Origin: Scytonema sp. UIC 10036
GTDB lineage: Bacteria; Cyanobacteriota; Cyanobacteriia; Cyanobacteriales; Nostocaceae
DNA length: 64,000 nucleotides
Direction of reading: 5' to 3'
Assembly (NCBI RefSeq): GCF_009725235.1
Contig: NZ_WJFC01000002.1
Location: forward strand, 124,001 to 188,000
Shown in pieces: positions 55,811-64,000 of this stretch. Position 1 is the first letter of the stretch. Every line of letters begins with the position of its first letter. The position numbers and the translations under genes are program-made. Under the pieces are notes generated by a model that had not been told where the DNA came from, did no database searches, and worked only from the letters and a program-made list of their open reading frames with translations.

Positions 55811-57217
55811 GTGAGAAATACCACCGCTATGTCTGCCAGGAAAACAGACCCTTTAAAAATTTGGTTGATAGCGATCGCAGTGACGTTTAGTTTATCGCCA
55901 ATCCTTATTTGCTTGGCATTCACCAAAATGGAGGGCTTGTCAACAGAACAAAAAATAGAAACCAGAACACAAGCAATATCAACAACTGCCACCTTCTTTC
56001 TAGGATTGGCAGTGATGGTAAATGCTTACTTTGCCGCAAAACGCCTAGAAGCAAGCCGAAGAGGAGCGATCGCCGCAGAAAAAAGTAATGAAATTGAGAC
56101 ACAAAACACTCAACTAGCCAAAGAAAAGCTGATTGCGGAAAAATTTATGACTGCAATCACCCAGCTTGGGCATGAAAGTGTTGCCACAAGAACAGGTGCT
56201 ATTTATACCTTAGAAAGAGTGGCTCGGGATTGTCCCAAAGAATACTGGACAATTATGGAGATACTGACTGCTTTTGTGCGAGAAAATTCCGTCGAGCAAC
56301 ACCAAAAAGTAATTTTTGAGAAAAGATTAAACCTTCGTACAGATATTCAAGCAGCGCTTACTGTTATAAGTAGGCGGGAAGCAGAAAGAGACCTTCCCAA
56401 CCAAAAAATTGATTTACGGAATGCGGATATTAAAAGAGCCGATCTGCACAAAGCGAACTTGCAACAAGCAGACTTGCGGGGAGCCGATTTAAGTGAAGCA
56501 GACTTACGCTGCGCGGATTTAGCCGAGGCAGATTTGGAGAATGCAAAACTCTGCGGCTCTGTTTTGTACGAAGCCAACCTGCAATCAACAAATTTGGCAG
56601 AAGCCAATCTTTCCGGGGCAAATTTAAATCGTGCTTGGGTATGTGGGGCAAACTTACGCGCAGCCAATCTTTCAGGAACCAGTTTGCGTGGCTCGAACCT
56701 ACAAGGAGCGAATCTGTATAAAGCTAATTTGTGCGGTTCCAATTTAAAAGTTGCTAACCTACAAGGGGCAAAGCTATTTCTTGCTAATTTACAAGGGGCA
56801 AAACTTGGAAAAGCCAACTTACAGGGAACGGGATTGATTGGCGCGAACCTGCAACAAGCAAACTTAAATGGCGCGAACTTGCAACAAGCAAATTTGAATG
56901 CAGCGAAACTACAGCACGCAGAAGTCTTTTTTGCCAATCTATCGGAAGCGAGTCTCCGGGAAGCCGATCTCTATGGCGCGAATCTCATGGGGACAAACTT
57001 ACAAATGGCCATTCTGGATGAAGCTAATCTTTGTGGGGCAAACCTTATAGGAGCCAATCTCAGTATGACAAACTTAAGTGATGTCAAACTTGAAGGAGCT
57101 ATCCTCACAGGTGTTAAAAATTTGGAACCGCATCAGATTACAGCAGCTTCTGGTGATGTGACAACTCGCCTACCAGAAAACGTCGATCTACCAAATCATT
57201 GGACGCAAATCGGCTAA
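55811..57217 (+). CDS. Membrane-anchored pentapeptide repeat protein
   Basis: This 468-residue protein has two N-terminal membrane helices (IWLIAIAVTFSLSPILICLA and a second around TATFFLGLAVMVNAYF). A linker helix follows, with FMTAITQLGHESVATRTGAI and a YTLERVARD segment. From about residue 196 to 440 there are some 45 A(D/N)LxxA pentapeptide units forming a right-handed quadrilateral beta-helix. Such proteins are very common in cyanobacteria and of unknown function. A second ATG at residue 7 (MSARK) is also possible. The gene ends before a good terminator. Confidence 0.9.
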   Translation: MRNTTAMSARKTDPLKIWLIAIAVTFSLSPILICLAFTKMEGLSTEQKIETRTQAISTTATFFLGLAVMVNAYFAAKRLEASRRGAIAAEKSNEIETQNTQLAKEKLIAEKFMTAITQLGHESVATRTGAIYTLERVARDCPKEYWTIMEILTAFVRENSVEQHQKVIFEKRLNLRTDIQAALTVISRREAERDLPNQKIDLRNADIKRADLHKANLQQADLRGADLSEADLRCADLAEADLENAKLCGSVLYEANLQSTNLAEANLSGANLNRAWVCGANLRAANLSGTSLRGSNLQGANLYKANLCGSNLKVANLQGAKLFLANLQGAKLGKANLQGTGLIGANLQQANLNGANLQQANLNAAKLQHAEVFFANLSEASLREADLYGANLMGTNLQMAILDEANLCGANLIGANLSMTNLSDVKLEGAILTGVKNLEPHQITAASGDVTTRLPENVDLPNHWTQIG

Positions 57218-57391
57218 TTGTCACTTTTGTTGATACTTAGTATGCTGTCTGGCGAATTTATTTGTACAAGATGTGCAACAGGGTGCGTCCCTTATTTAAA
57301 GGATAGAGGATAAAGGATGAAAAATAGGTTGATATATGGATTGAGCCTCTTCAATTTATTAATAACATTAAAAAAATATATTCCAATTTCA

Positions 57392-57418
57392 AGCCCATCA
57401 ATTCATTGATGGGTTTTA
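57392..57418 (+). terminator. Rho-independent-like terminator
   Basis: CCCATCAAT and ATTGATGGG form a nine-base stem with a two-base gap, followed by TTTTACTTTAT. It ends the pentapeptide gene and abuts the convergent ABC operon. Confidence 0.75.
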
Positions 57419-57427
57419 CTTTATAAA

Positions 57428-59224
57428 TCATCTCTTACCTTTGAACTGACTCATAAATAAGTCATAGTAGAATCCTTGTTTTTGCATCAGTTCGTCGTGA
57501 GAACCAGTCTCAATAATTTCACCTGCATTAAGCACCAGAATCCGATCGGCATTGCGAATTGTACTCAAACGGTGGGCAATCACAAAGCTAGTACGTCCTT
57601 GCATTAATCGATCTAAGGCTTCTTGGATCTTCTGTTCCGTTCGGGTGTCCACATTGCTAGTCGCTTCATCCAGAATGACCATGCGGGGATTTTGAACCAT
57701 CATGCGAGCAATGGTCAGTAATTGCCGTTGTCCTTGGCTTAAATTACTGCCCCGTTCCGTCAACATTGTATTGTAACCATCCGGCAGATGCAAAATGAAC
57801 TCATGAGCATTGGCTTGTTTGGTCGCCTCAATACAGTCATGCTCGGTGGCATCTAAACGGGCATAGCGCAGATTGTTCATAACTGTGTCAGAGAACAAAA
57901 ATGCTTCCTGTAACACAATGCCAATTTGCCGCCGCAGACTGTCCTGTTGGACGGTGGCAATGTTATGCCCATCAATCAAAATTTCGCCCCCATCAAGATC
58001 GTAGTACCGAGTAATCAGGTTGATGATGGTACTCTTCCCTGCTCCAGTCGGTCCGCACAAGCCAATTTTTTCGCCCGGTCTGGCTTCAAAGCTGTTGTGC
58101 TTCAGGATAGGTCTGCCTTGAATATAGCTAAAGTCTACATCGCGAGCCACTACATGACCCTGAATTGGTGGCATTTCTGGAGCGTTGGGCTGGTCTACAA
58201 TGGCGGGTCGTTCATCCAAAATGCTAAAAATGCGTTCAGCTGCCGCGCTTGCAGCCAGCAAAGTATCCAGGTTATTGGCAAGACTCGCGATTGGAATCGA
58301 GAACTGACGAGTGTATTGCAAGAAAGTTGCAACAACCCCGACATTAGCCTCTCCTCGCAAGGTCAGTAGTCCCCCCACCAGTGCTACTAGCGCCACATCC
58401 AGGTTCGTCAACACGAGGGTAACCGGACCGCTTACTAATGCCAGCAAGCGTGCCTTTACACCTGCTACCCGAACTAGATGACTGATATCCTCAAAGGTTG
58501 CGATCGCCTCTTCCTGCCGACCGTAAGCAATTACCACCTTCTGCCCGCTGACAGTTTCTTCCAATAAGCCGTTGAGTTCACCAATCTGTTGTTGAAGATT
58601 GGCAAACACAGGTCCCGCAATCTGACTGATGAAGCCCAAAAACAGCACAATCAGTGGGGCAATTGTCAAAGTTGCGATCGCCAGTTTCCAGTTCAGTAGG
58701 AACATGGCTAAAACAAGGAAGACCAATTGCAATGTTTCGCTAACAACTGAATTCAAGCTGTTACGAAAAAATTGGGCAACCGCATCCGTATCATTGGTAA
58801 CACGGCTCATTAAGTCACCAATCGGTTGGCGATCGAAGAAGTTCAGCGACAGGGTTTGCATCTGCTCAAACAAATCCTGCCGCAAACGATAGAGAGCCCT
58901 TTGTACCACGCGATTCAGCATCAGAGTTTGCCAGAGCATGGTACCGGAACTGCAAATAGCTGCGATCGCTATCCCGATTGCCAGTTGAGTGATGACCCTG
59001 AGATCGGGAGTGCTGCTTAAATTGTTCAGCCCTACCCCCAGCCAATAGGGAATAAGCAGGTTTAACACTGTACTCAACAACAGTAACGCAATAACTGCGG
59101 CAACCTCTAAGGCATACCGAGTGACGTAACCGAGCAACCGTCCCAACACCTTCAGACGTGGCTGGGCTGGGGGCGGGTCTCCAGCTTTGAATTTCACCTT
59201 TCGGTGCAGCAAAGGCTTGTTCAC
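57428..59224 (-). CDS. ABC exporter half-transporter (TM288-like subunit)
   Basis: This 598-residue protein has an N-terminal six-helix export domain and a C-terminal ATPase. Walker A is GPTGAGKST, the signature is NLSQGQRQ, and Walker B is MVILDEATSNVD with the catalytic Glu intact. The LSQGQ signature is characteristic of the TM288-type subunit of heterodimeric exporters, and the partner gene has the complementary degenerate site. The start overlaps the partner stop by four bases (ATGA), so the two are coupled. It is predicted to export drugs, lipids or peptides across the inner membrane; the substrate is unknown. Confidence 0.93.
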   Translation of the reverse strand: MNKPLLHRKVKFKAGDPPPAQPRLKVLGRLLGYVTRYALEVAAVIALLLLSTVLNLLIPYWLGVGLNNLSSTPDLRVITQLAIGIAIAAICSSGTMLWQTLMLNRVVQRALYRLRQDLFEQMQTLSLNFFDRQPIGDLMSRVTNDTDAVAQFFRNSLNSVVSETLQLVFLVLAMFLLNWKLAIATLTIAPLIVLFLGFISQIAGPVFANLQQQIGELNGLLEETVSGQKVVIAYGRQEEAIATFEDISHLVRVAGVKARLLALVSGPVTLVLTNLDVALVALVGGLLTLRGEANVGVVATFLQYTRQFSIPIASLANNLDTLLAASAAAERIFSILDERPAIVDQPNAPEMPPIQGHVVARDVDFSYIQGRPILKHNSFEARPGEKIGLCGPTGAGKSTIINLITRYYDLDGGEILIDGHNIATVQQDSLRRQIGIVLQEAFLFSDTVMNNLRYARLDATEHDCIEATKQANAHEFILHLPDGYNTMLTERGSNLSQGQRQLLTIARMMVQNPRMVILDEATSNVDTRTEQKIQEALDRLMQGRTSFVIAHRLSTIRNADRILVLNAGEIIETGSHDELMQKQGFYYDLFMSQFKGKR

Positions 59225-60975
59225 GCGGCGACACCTCCCAATTGCGAATTGTAGATTTCTCGATACAGGGAACTGCTGTGAAGGAGTTGCTCGTGGTTTC
59301 CCCGGTCAACAATTTGTCCACCTTCCAGCAGGAAAATAGTGTCTGCAGTGATGACCGTACTGATTCGTTGAGCGACAAACAACATGGTGGTGTCTGCCAT
59401 TAGGCTTTTCAAAGCATCTTGCACTCGCGCCTCTGTGGCCATGTCCAGAGCACTGGTGCTATCATCCAGGATGAGAATTTTAGGTTTGACGGTCACCGCA
59501 CGAGCGATCGAGAGGCGTTGCCGCTGTCCGCCTGAAAAGTTGGCTCCCCGTCGTGCCACTGTGGCATCATAGCCTTCGGGAATGGCTGACACAAACCCGT
59601 GGGCATCTGCCGCCTTTGCTGCCTCAATCATCTCGTCTTCAGTCGCATCTGGTTTGCCATAGCAAATGTTTTCCCGCACTTTGCCACTAAACAGTACCGA
59701 CTCTTGGAGGGCTACACCCACGATTTGGTGCAGGGTTTTCAGGGGAATATCCCGCACGTCAATGCCATCGATGGTAATTCGTCCCGCCGTCACATCGTAA
59801 AAACGAGGAATCAGGTTCACCAAGGTGGATTTGCCGGAACCTGTCGTCCCCAGGAATGCCACCGTCTGTCCCGGTTCGATTGTCAAATTGATGTTTTGTA
59901 ACACGGGTCGCCCCACCCGCTCATTGTGACTGGGGTAACAGAAACTAACATCCTCAAATACAATCCGTCCTTTAACAGTCTCTGGGGTTAATCTGGCGGG
60001 AGTGGTAGGTTCGGGGATGGTGGGGATGGTATCGAGAACTTCAAACATCCGTTGGGCAGAGGCTTCTGCTGCCGTCAACTGAGGCGCGATCGCTGCCAGT
60101 ATCACTAGAGGCACTAGAATGGTCACGAGGTACTGGATAAAGGCTAGCATTTCACCCACAGTCACAGCGCCCCGTTCGAAACTATACCCTCCAACCCAAA
60201 GGACGGTTGCTGATGCTAAGTTGATGACCAAATACAAGCCCGGAGGCAGAAATGCCACATATTGCATCGGACGCAGGGTGGCTCTGCGTAAGTCTCGGTT
60301 GACGCGATCGTACCGACGATTTTCAAAGTCACTTTGCACAAAAGCTTTAACCACCCGCACCCCTGCCAGGTTTTCCTGCAACACATTGTTAAGAGCATCT
60401 AACTTCTGTTGCTGAATTTCAAAAAGTGGTCCTATTTTCACCACTAAGACAAGGAGGAGCGCCACAATCACGGGGATAACAACGAACAGAATCCACATCA
60501 AACTGGGACTGTTTAGATAAATCAGTGCCAATGCGCCGACAAACATGACTGGAACTTGGGCTATAGATAGGATTATCAGTTGAATGGTCGTTTTGATTGC
60601 ATTGACATCGTTGGTCATTCGTACCATGAGATCGCTGGTGGGGAAACGATCTAGGTTGCCAAAGGAAAAAGTTTGAATTTTGCGGTACAGAAACATTCGC
60701 ACAGCATGGGCTGTATTTTCGGCGAACGTGACAGCATAAAAGGAATTAGCAAGGGTAAAAACCGCCGCCAACACGGCAAATAGCACCATCCAAAGCACAC
60801 TTTGCACTGTGGCATCCCGATCGCCCTGGGATAAGCCCCGATCGATCAAACTCTGAGTCATCAGGGGAATGAGCAGAGTAAAAATCGTCGCGATCGCCTG
60901 CAAAATTTGTGACACCCAAAAAGACCACTCATAGCCCTTGTAAATCTTGATAAACCGTCGGACATTTGGCAACAT
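59221..60975 (-). CDS. ABC exporter half-transporter (TM287-like, degenerate site)
   Basis: This 584-residue protein has an export domain and an ATPase with Walker A GTTGSGKST, a canonical signature NFSGGQRQRLSIARA and Walker B ILILDDSTSALD. The residue after the Walker B Asp is Asp and not the catalytic Glu, the mark of the degenerate site in heterodimeric exporters such as TM287/288. It is the first gene of the pair and is translationally coupled to its partner. The heterodimer should have one active and one regulatory nucleotide site. Confidence 0.93.
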   Translation of the reverse strand: MLPNVRRFIKIYKGYEWSFWVSQILQAIATIFTLLIPLMTQSLIDRGLSQGDRDATVQSVLWMVLFAVLAAVFTLANSFYAVTFAENTAHAVRMFLYRKIQTFSFGNLDRFPTSDLMVRMTNDVNAIKTTIQLIILSIAQVPVMFVGALALIYLNSPSLMWILFVVIPVIVALLLVLVVKIGPLFEIQQQKLDALNNVLQENLAGVRVVKAFVQSDFENRRYDRVNRDLRRATLRPMQYVAFLPPGLYLVINLASATVLWVGGYSFERGAVTVGEMLAFIQYLVTILVPLVILAAIAPQLTAAEASAQRMFEVLDTIPTIPEPTTPARLTPETVKGRIVFEDVSFCYPSHNERVGRPVLQNINLTIEPGQTVAFLGTTGSGKSTLVNLIPRFYDVTAGRITIDGIDVRDIPLKTLHQIVGVALQESVLFSGKVRENICYGKPDATEDEMIEAAKAADAHGFVSAIPEGYDATVARRGANFSGGQRQRLSIARAVTVKPKILILDDSTSALDMATEARVQDALKSLMADTTMLFVAQRISTVITADTIFLLEGGQIVDRGNHEQLLHSSSLYREIYNSQLGGVAA

Positions 60976-61064
60976 AAAGCATCCTCAATTGACCATGTTC
61001 ACATCCGGCTTAACGACGGGTGGCAACATGGAAAGCGCTTGACCTTGTTTACTTTTGCCTTCTT

Positions 61065-62243
61065 TTACACTACACCTAAATTCGTATAATTATTAGAAGA
61101 TTGATTTTCTGCTTCTCCATCAACCGCGACTCGATATGTTTCTACAATATGGTTAGGTAACAAGTCCCCATTTTGTGATAAAAATGACCACTCTTGTCCA
61201 ACATGGACATATACTCCACCGATTTTAGTCGGAGGTACAAGTGGTATAGTATCAGCTAGGTTAACTATACGGTAACTGTTGGGAATTAGTTGACTGTGCG
61301 TTTGTGCAAACACAGGATCGCCAACTCTGGGACTCGCGTAGGTGTACAATCGTAAATTAGGTTTATGTTGGGGAAAGTTTAAAGCAATATCTATTGCTGC
61401 TAATGTTGCTAAAGCGGCTCCTAAACTATGTCCACAAATATAACAAGGAAGAAATGGATTTAGTCTTTTGATGACTTCACGTACAAGAGATTGTAAGTTG
61501 TTTCGGTAAAAAGTTGCAAAGCCTCTGTGAACTTTACCGTAGGTCTGATTGGAATTAGAGATCGGATAGTCGTCTTGAAAAGCAGTAAAATCATGAATCC
61601 ACTCTACGGTTTTTTGCGTTCCTCGAAAGACGATGATGCTGTGAGTTTTAGCCAGTAGAGTAAATCCTAGATAAACGGGTACTTGACGTTTACGTTTTAC
61701 AAATTCTTGGACAGTTTTGATAACGTTATTTTTAGCTATATCTGTTTTCTGTTTTAATTGGTCGTAAGAAGTTGTTGAAGAGATCTCGTCAACGGGAACC
61801 CGAACTGCAACTGTTTCTTCCACCACATCTTCTTTACCTTTAAATGTAGAAAATAGGGAATATACTTTTAACTTGTCGCTATAAGCTGGTAAAGATTCGA
61901 GGGAACCATCATAATTTTTTTCTAAGTTCCCCTTTAAGTATTGCTGAGTAGCTAACTTACTGCACTGAATGATTAACTTAGACATTCCGCGATCGTAGTT
62001 AATTTTTGGCGGTTGAAGTTTGAGAGCAGCACGAATTTCGCGTCCCTCATTAATGGTTTTCAAATCACTAGCAAATGAGGCTTTTAATAAATCTTCAGAG
62101 TTGAGCTGTGCATCTGCTAACGTTTCTAACTTGGCTTGGCGATCGCGTGCTGCTTGAGTGCGTAAATAATCTGTAGTTACATTTGTGGCTACTCCTGTGG
62201 CGAGTCCTGCTAATAACACTTGACGACGATTGATTCTAACCAT
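61065..62243 (-). CDS. Tat-type secreted class-3 lipase
   Basis: This 392-residue protein begins MVRINRRQVLLAGLATG, a twin-arginine-like signal. The catalytic serine lies in the GHSLGAALATLAA nucleophile elbow near residue 272. The Asp is in NLADTIPLVPP and the His in LPNHIVETYR, in the usual order of fungal-type class-3 lipases. IIVFRGTQ contains the oxyanion loop. The gene starts three bases before the stop of its upstream neighbour, so both form an operon. It probably acts on membrane lipids outside the inner membrane. Confidence 0.88.
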   Translation of the reverse strand: MVRINRRQVLLAGLATGVATNVTTDYLRTQAARDRQAKLETLADAQLNSEDLLKASFASDLKTINEGREIRAALKLQPPKINYDRGMSKLIIQCSKLATQQYLKGNLEKNYDGSLESLPAYSDKLKVYSLFSTFKGKEDVVEETVAVRVPVDEISSTTSYDQLKQKTDIAKNNVIKTVQEFVKRKRQVPVYLGFTLLAKTHSIIVFRGTQKTVEWIHDFTAFQDDYPISNSNQTYGKVHRGFATFYRNNLQSLVREVIKRLNPFLPCYICGHSLGAALATLAAIDIALNFPQHKPNLRLYTYASPRVGDPVFAQTHSQLIPNSYRIVNLADTIPLVPPTKIGGVYVHVGQEWSFLSQNGDLLPNHIVETYRVAVDGEAENQSSNNYTNLGVV

Positions 62244-62246
62244 AGT

Positions 62247-63101
62247 TTATCTCGCTCTCCAATGTCTTTTGCGTTGTTTTGCTGACCTGTGCAATGCTTT
62301 TGAAAGAGCAGCTGTGTCTAGCCGATAACTACTAATGTGGTATTGATTGTTGATTTGACCCACAACCCAAGTTAGAGTAAACAAGGCTGCTGCTAGTGCT
62401 AGTCTGCCAACATAAGGTATAATTAGCCCAATACAAAACACTGTTAACCACGACATAAATGCGATTGCTAATGCCCCTAAGCTACCAAAGAACTTACCAA
62501 CAGTTGCTAAAAAATCCCAGCCTTTGGGAAAACCCCACATAGCATCAATATCCCACACCATTTTGCCAATCAAAACGCTAGTCGCTAGCAATTGCAATAT
62601 TAAAAAGCCGGATATGGGGATCGCTCCAATAATGGCAGCACCAATAGCATAGTCTAGAATCAGATTCCGAATCTTGCGGTTGTAATGAATAATAATCCGT
62701 ATACCAGTAACGGCAGGTTTTAGCAAAAAACTATCAGTCAGTAATTCTCTGTCAGCATCAGCATTTTCTTGCAAAGCACTTACTGAAGGTAACTGGAATG
62801 TAGTCCGAATTTGTTCTAAAAGTCGCTGTTGTTTGGGAGTAATTCGAGCGATGTGGGCAAAAGAACAAGCTGTATTATAGACTTCTATTTGAGTATCTCG
62901 ATTCTGAATCTCCTCTAAAAGTGGTGACAAAGAAATTTTTTCAACCAGCAATCTCTCCACAGTTAGTCCTTCTGGATGTGGAGAGATTTGCTGTAATATT
63001 TGAGCCAGCATCGCATATTGTAATGGCTGTAAGTCGTTACTTACTTGAGCTATACATACCAATATGCGAAGAACTGTCAAAGACGACTGTGAAACAGTCA
63101 T
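62247..63101 (-). CDS. Membrane protein of unknown function upstream of lipase
   Basis: This 284-residue protein has an N-terminal helical domain (residues 1-110) that recalls TerB-like folds, and four or so membrane segments in the second half (IGAAIIGAIPISGFLIL, ALAIAFMSWLTVFCIGLIIPYVG and others). The C-terminus is very basic (KQRKRHWRAR). Three bases separate it from the lipase gene, so the two are co-expressed. Its role could be to anchor or control the lipase; this is a guess. Confidence 0.7.
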   Translation of the reverse strand: MTVSQSSLTVLRILVCIAQVSNDLQPLQYAMLAQILQQISPHPEGLTVERLLVEKISLSPLLEEIQNRDTQIEVYNTACSFAHIARITPKQQRLLEQIRTTFQLPSVSALQENADADRELLTDSFLLKPAVTGIRIIIHYNRKIRNLILDYAIGAAIIGAIPISGFLILQLLATSVLIGKMVWDIDAMWGFPKGWDFLATVGKFFGSLGALAIAFMSWLTVFCIGLIIPYVGRLALAAALFTLTWVVGQINNQYHISSYRLDTAALSKALHRSAKQRKRHWRAR

Positions 63102-63519
63102 ATAGTTTTTGTAGTGCTTTATGGTGCTAAATATGTTTATATAATGAATAATCTAGCTACATCAAGTAGCTAATAAATTTTGTAAATAAATTTATCACTC
63201 ACATTATAGTAATGAAATTGGTTTGATGGTAGTATTATCCTTGAGTTTAATGGCAGTAGTTCTAAGTCTTTTCAAGATACACTCTCACAGGCGATCGTCT
63301 GTGATGAGAAAATGAAAAGCGCTACTCTCTAACCCCTAGTCCCTACCCTCTACTCACTATTCTCAGGTTAGTCAGTACGGACATTCGGGAATAGCTGGGT
63401 TCATAGCAACTTCAATGTAATGGATTTCAAAAATATTGACTGTCTAGAAGAACTTGCGCCGTGTTTTCTCCCAGGGCTTCAACCAACCACTGGGTTTCCA
63501 GACTTCCTACGAGGTTTTA
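63102..63519. other. Divergent gap
   Basis: About 420 AT-rich bases between the membrane protein and the secreted protein gene. No gene or repeat is seen. GAGG lies before the ATG at 63520. Confidence 0.5.
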
Positions 63520-64000
63520 TGAAACGAAATTTGAACTATACTCTGACAGTATTCGGCAGCGTTGCGATCGCATCTGTTGGGTTTGCCGTAGCGGCTTTAG
63601 CAGATACAGTCAAAGCTCGCTGCGATGTCTATCCTAAAGGAGAAGATCGCGCCAAGTCTTCCAGTCTTTGTACCTTTTCGCAACGACAAGGGGTCGTCGG
63701 GATTCAGTTAGAGAACGGGAAACGCTATGACTTACGCCCCGTTGGGAATCAACCAGGTAATTATCGCGATCAAAATGGTCGTGCTGCTTATCGGCAGTCT
63801 GGACTGGGCGACAAGGGGCAAATTTATCGCCTCGCCAATGAGTCAATCTATGTCTACTGGGATACCGCTCCGTTGGGACAAAATCCAGATAATACGACTG
63901 GTGGAAGTTCTTCTGCTTCTAGTTCCTACCCTGATGCTGGGACTTCTGTCTCACGCTTGAGTGATTTGGTGGGTGCTAGGGCAGGACAGGCAGAAAACTT
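63520..64000 (+). CDS. Secreted protein, C-terminus beyond window
   Basis: The open frame starts MKRNLNYTLTVFGSVAIAS with a signal peptide cut near ALADT, and continues for 160 codons to the edge. The mature part is Gly-, Arg- and Gln-rich with GEDRAKSSSLCTFSQRQG and YDLRPVGNQPGNYRDQNG. It then has a Ser-rich linker and the beginning of a second domain (LSDLVGARAGQAEN). I have seen this second domain in other cyanobacterial secreted proteins but cannot name the family. GAGG lies just before the ATG. Confidence 0.75.

Noticed and set aside
56347..56937. A 196-codon minus-strand open frame
   Set aside because: It is the antisense image of the pentapeptide repeats (repeated Phe-Ala-Pro-Cys) and has no support of its own.

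Overview
This window comes from a filamentous cyanobacterium, most likely Nostocales. The reasons are frequent HIP1 octamers (GCGATCGC), many copies of small palindromic cyanobacterial repeats, a heptamer tandem repeat, and a protein repertoire typical of large Nostocalean genomes: CHAT and caspase proteins, DUF1822, two-partner secretion, pentapeptide repeats and Uma2. No rRNA, tRNA or CRISPR array was recognised. The organism call is inference; no marker gene is present.

Layout. (1) 1-3557: a CHAT-STAND-WD40 protein running off the left edge. (2) 3782-20000: an accessory island. Sigma-like genes sit at 4744-5385, 16175-16813 and 19062-19700, two of them paired with DUF1822 genes. Between them lie a metzincin/beta-gamma-crystallin protease, a caspase-like protease, a crystallin-CAP (PR-1-like) protein, a thaumatin (PR-5-like), two LysM wall-active proteins, a GH17 beta-1,3-glucanase-like protein (PR-2-like), an AraC regulator with a truncated receiver, an L,D-transpeptidase-like protein and a GH24 lysozyme. 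The AraC gene and two sigma genes share a 40-nt upstream element with identical spacing. (3) 20178-22662: three tandem AIG1/GIMAP-like GTPases. (4) 23040-35000: a Tat-exported caspase, an exported protein of unknown function, a four-gene AAA+ ATPase/membrane operon, and a sigma-like/DUF1822/CHAT-CHASE2 operon. (5) 35495-36247: two foldback MITE-like elements back to back. (6) 36303-44194: an intact two-partner secretion locus (TpsA, exported TPR-CHAT, TpsB). (7) 44200-50660: a decay zone with CHAT and caspase relics, an antitoxin/VapC pair with an in-frame stop in VapC, a gene cut by a MITE with a recognisable target duplication, a Uma2 gene, and a decayed TpsA-TPR-CHAT copy fused by deletions. 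(8) 51082-64000: more ordinary genes: two glycosyltransferases, membrane proteins, a pentapeptide-repeat protein, a heterodimeric TM287/288-type ABC exporter, a Tat-type class-3 lipase and a partial secreted protein.

How the parts may work together (inference). The window is dense in proteolytic switches (CHAT and caspase), P-loop switches (STAND, AAA+, GIMAP-like) and wall- or glucan-active enzymes, with sigma-like/DUF1822 regulators beside them. The most interesting candidate is the 5.4-20 kb island. It resembles a bacterial set of plant pathogenesis-related proteins (PR-1, PR-2, PR-5 plus LysM and lysozyme), whose sigma and AraC regulators share a promoter-like element. An inducible anti-competitor or anti-eukaryote arsenal, or a programmed-lysis module, would fit. 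Neither is shown by sequence alone.
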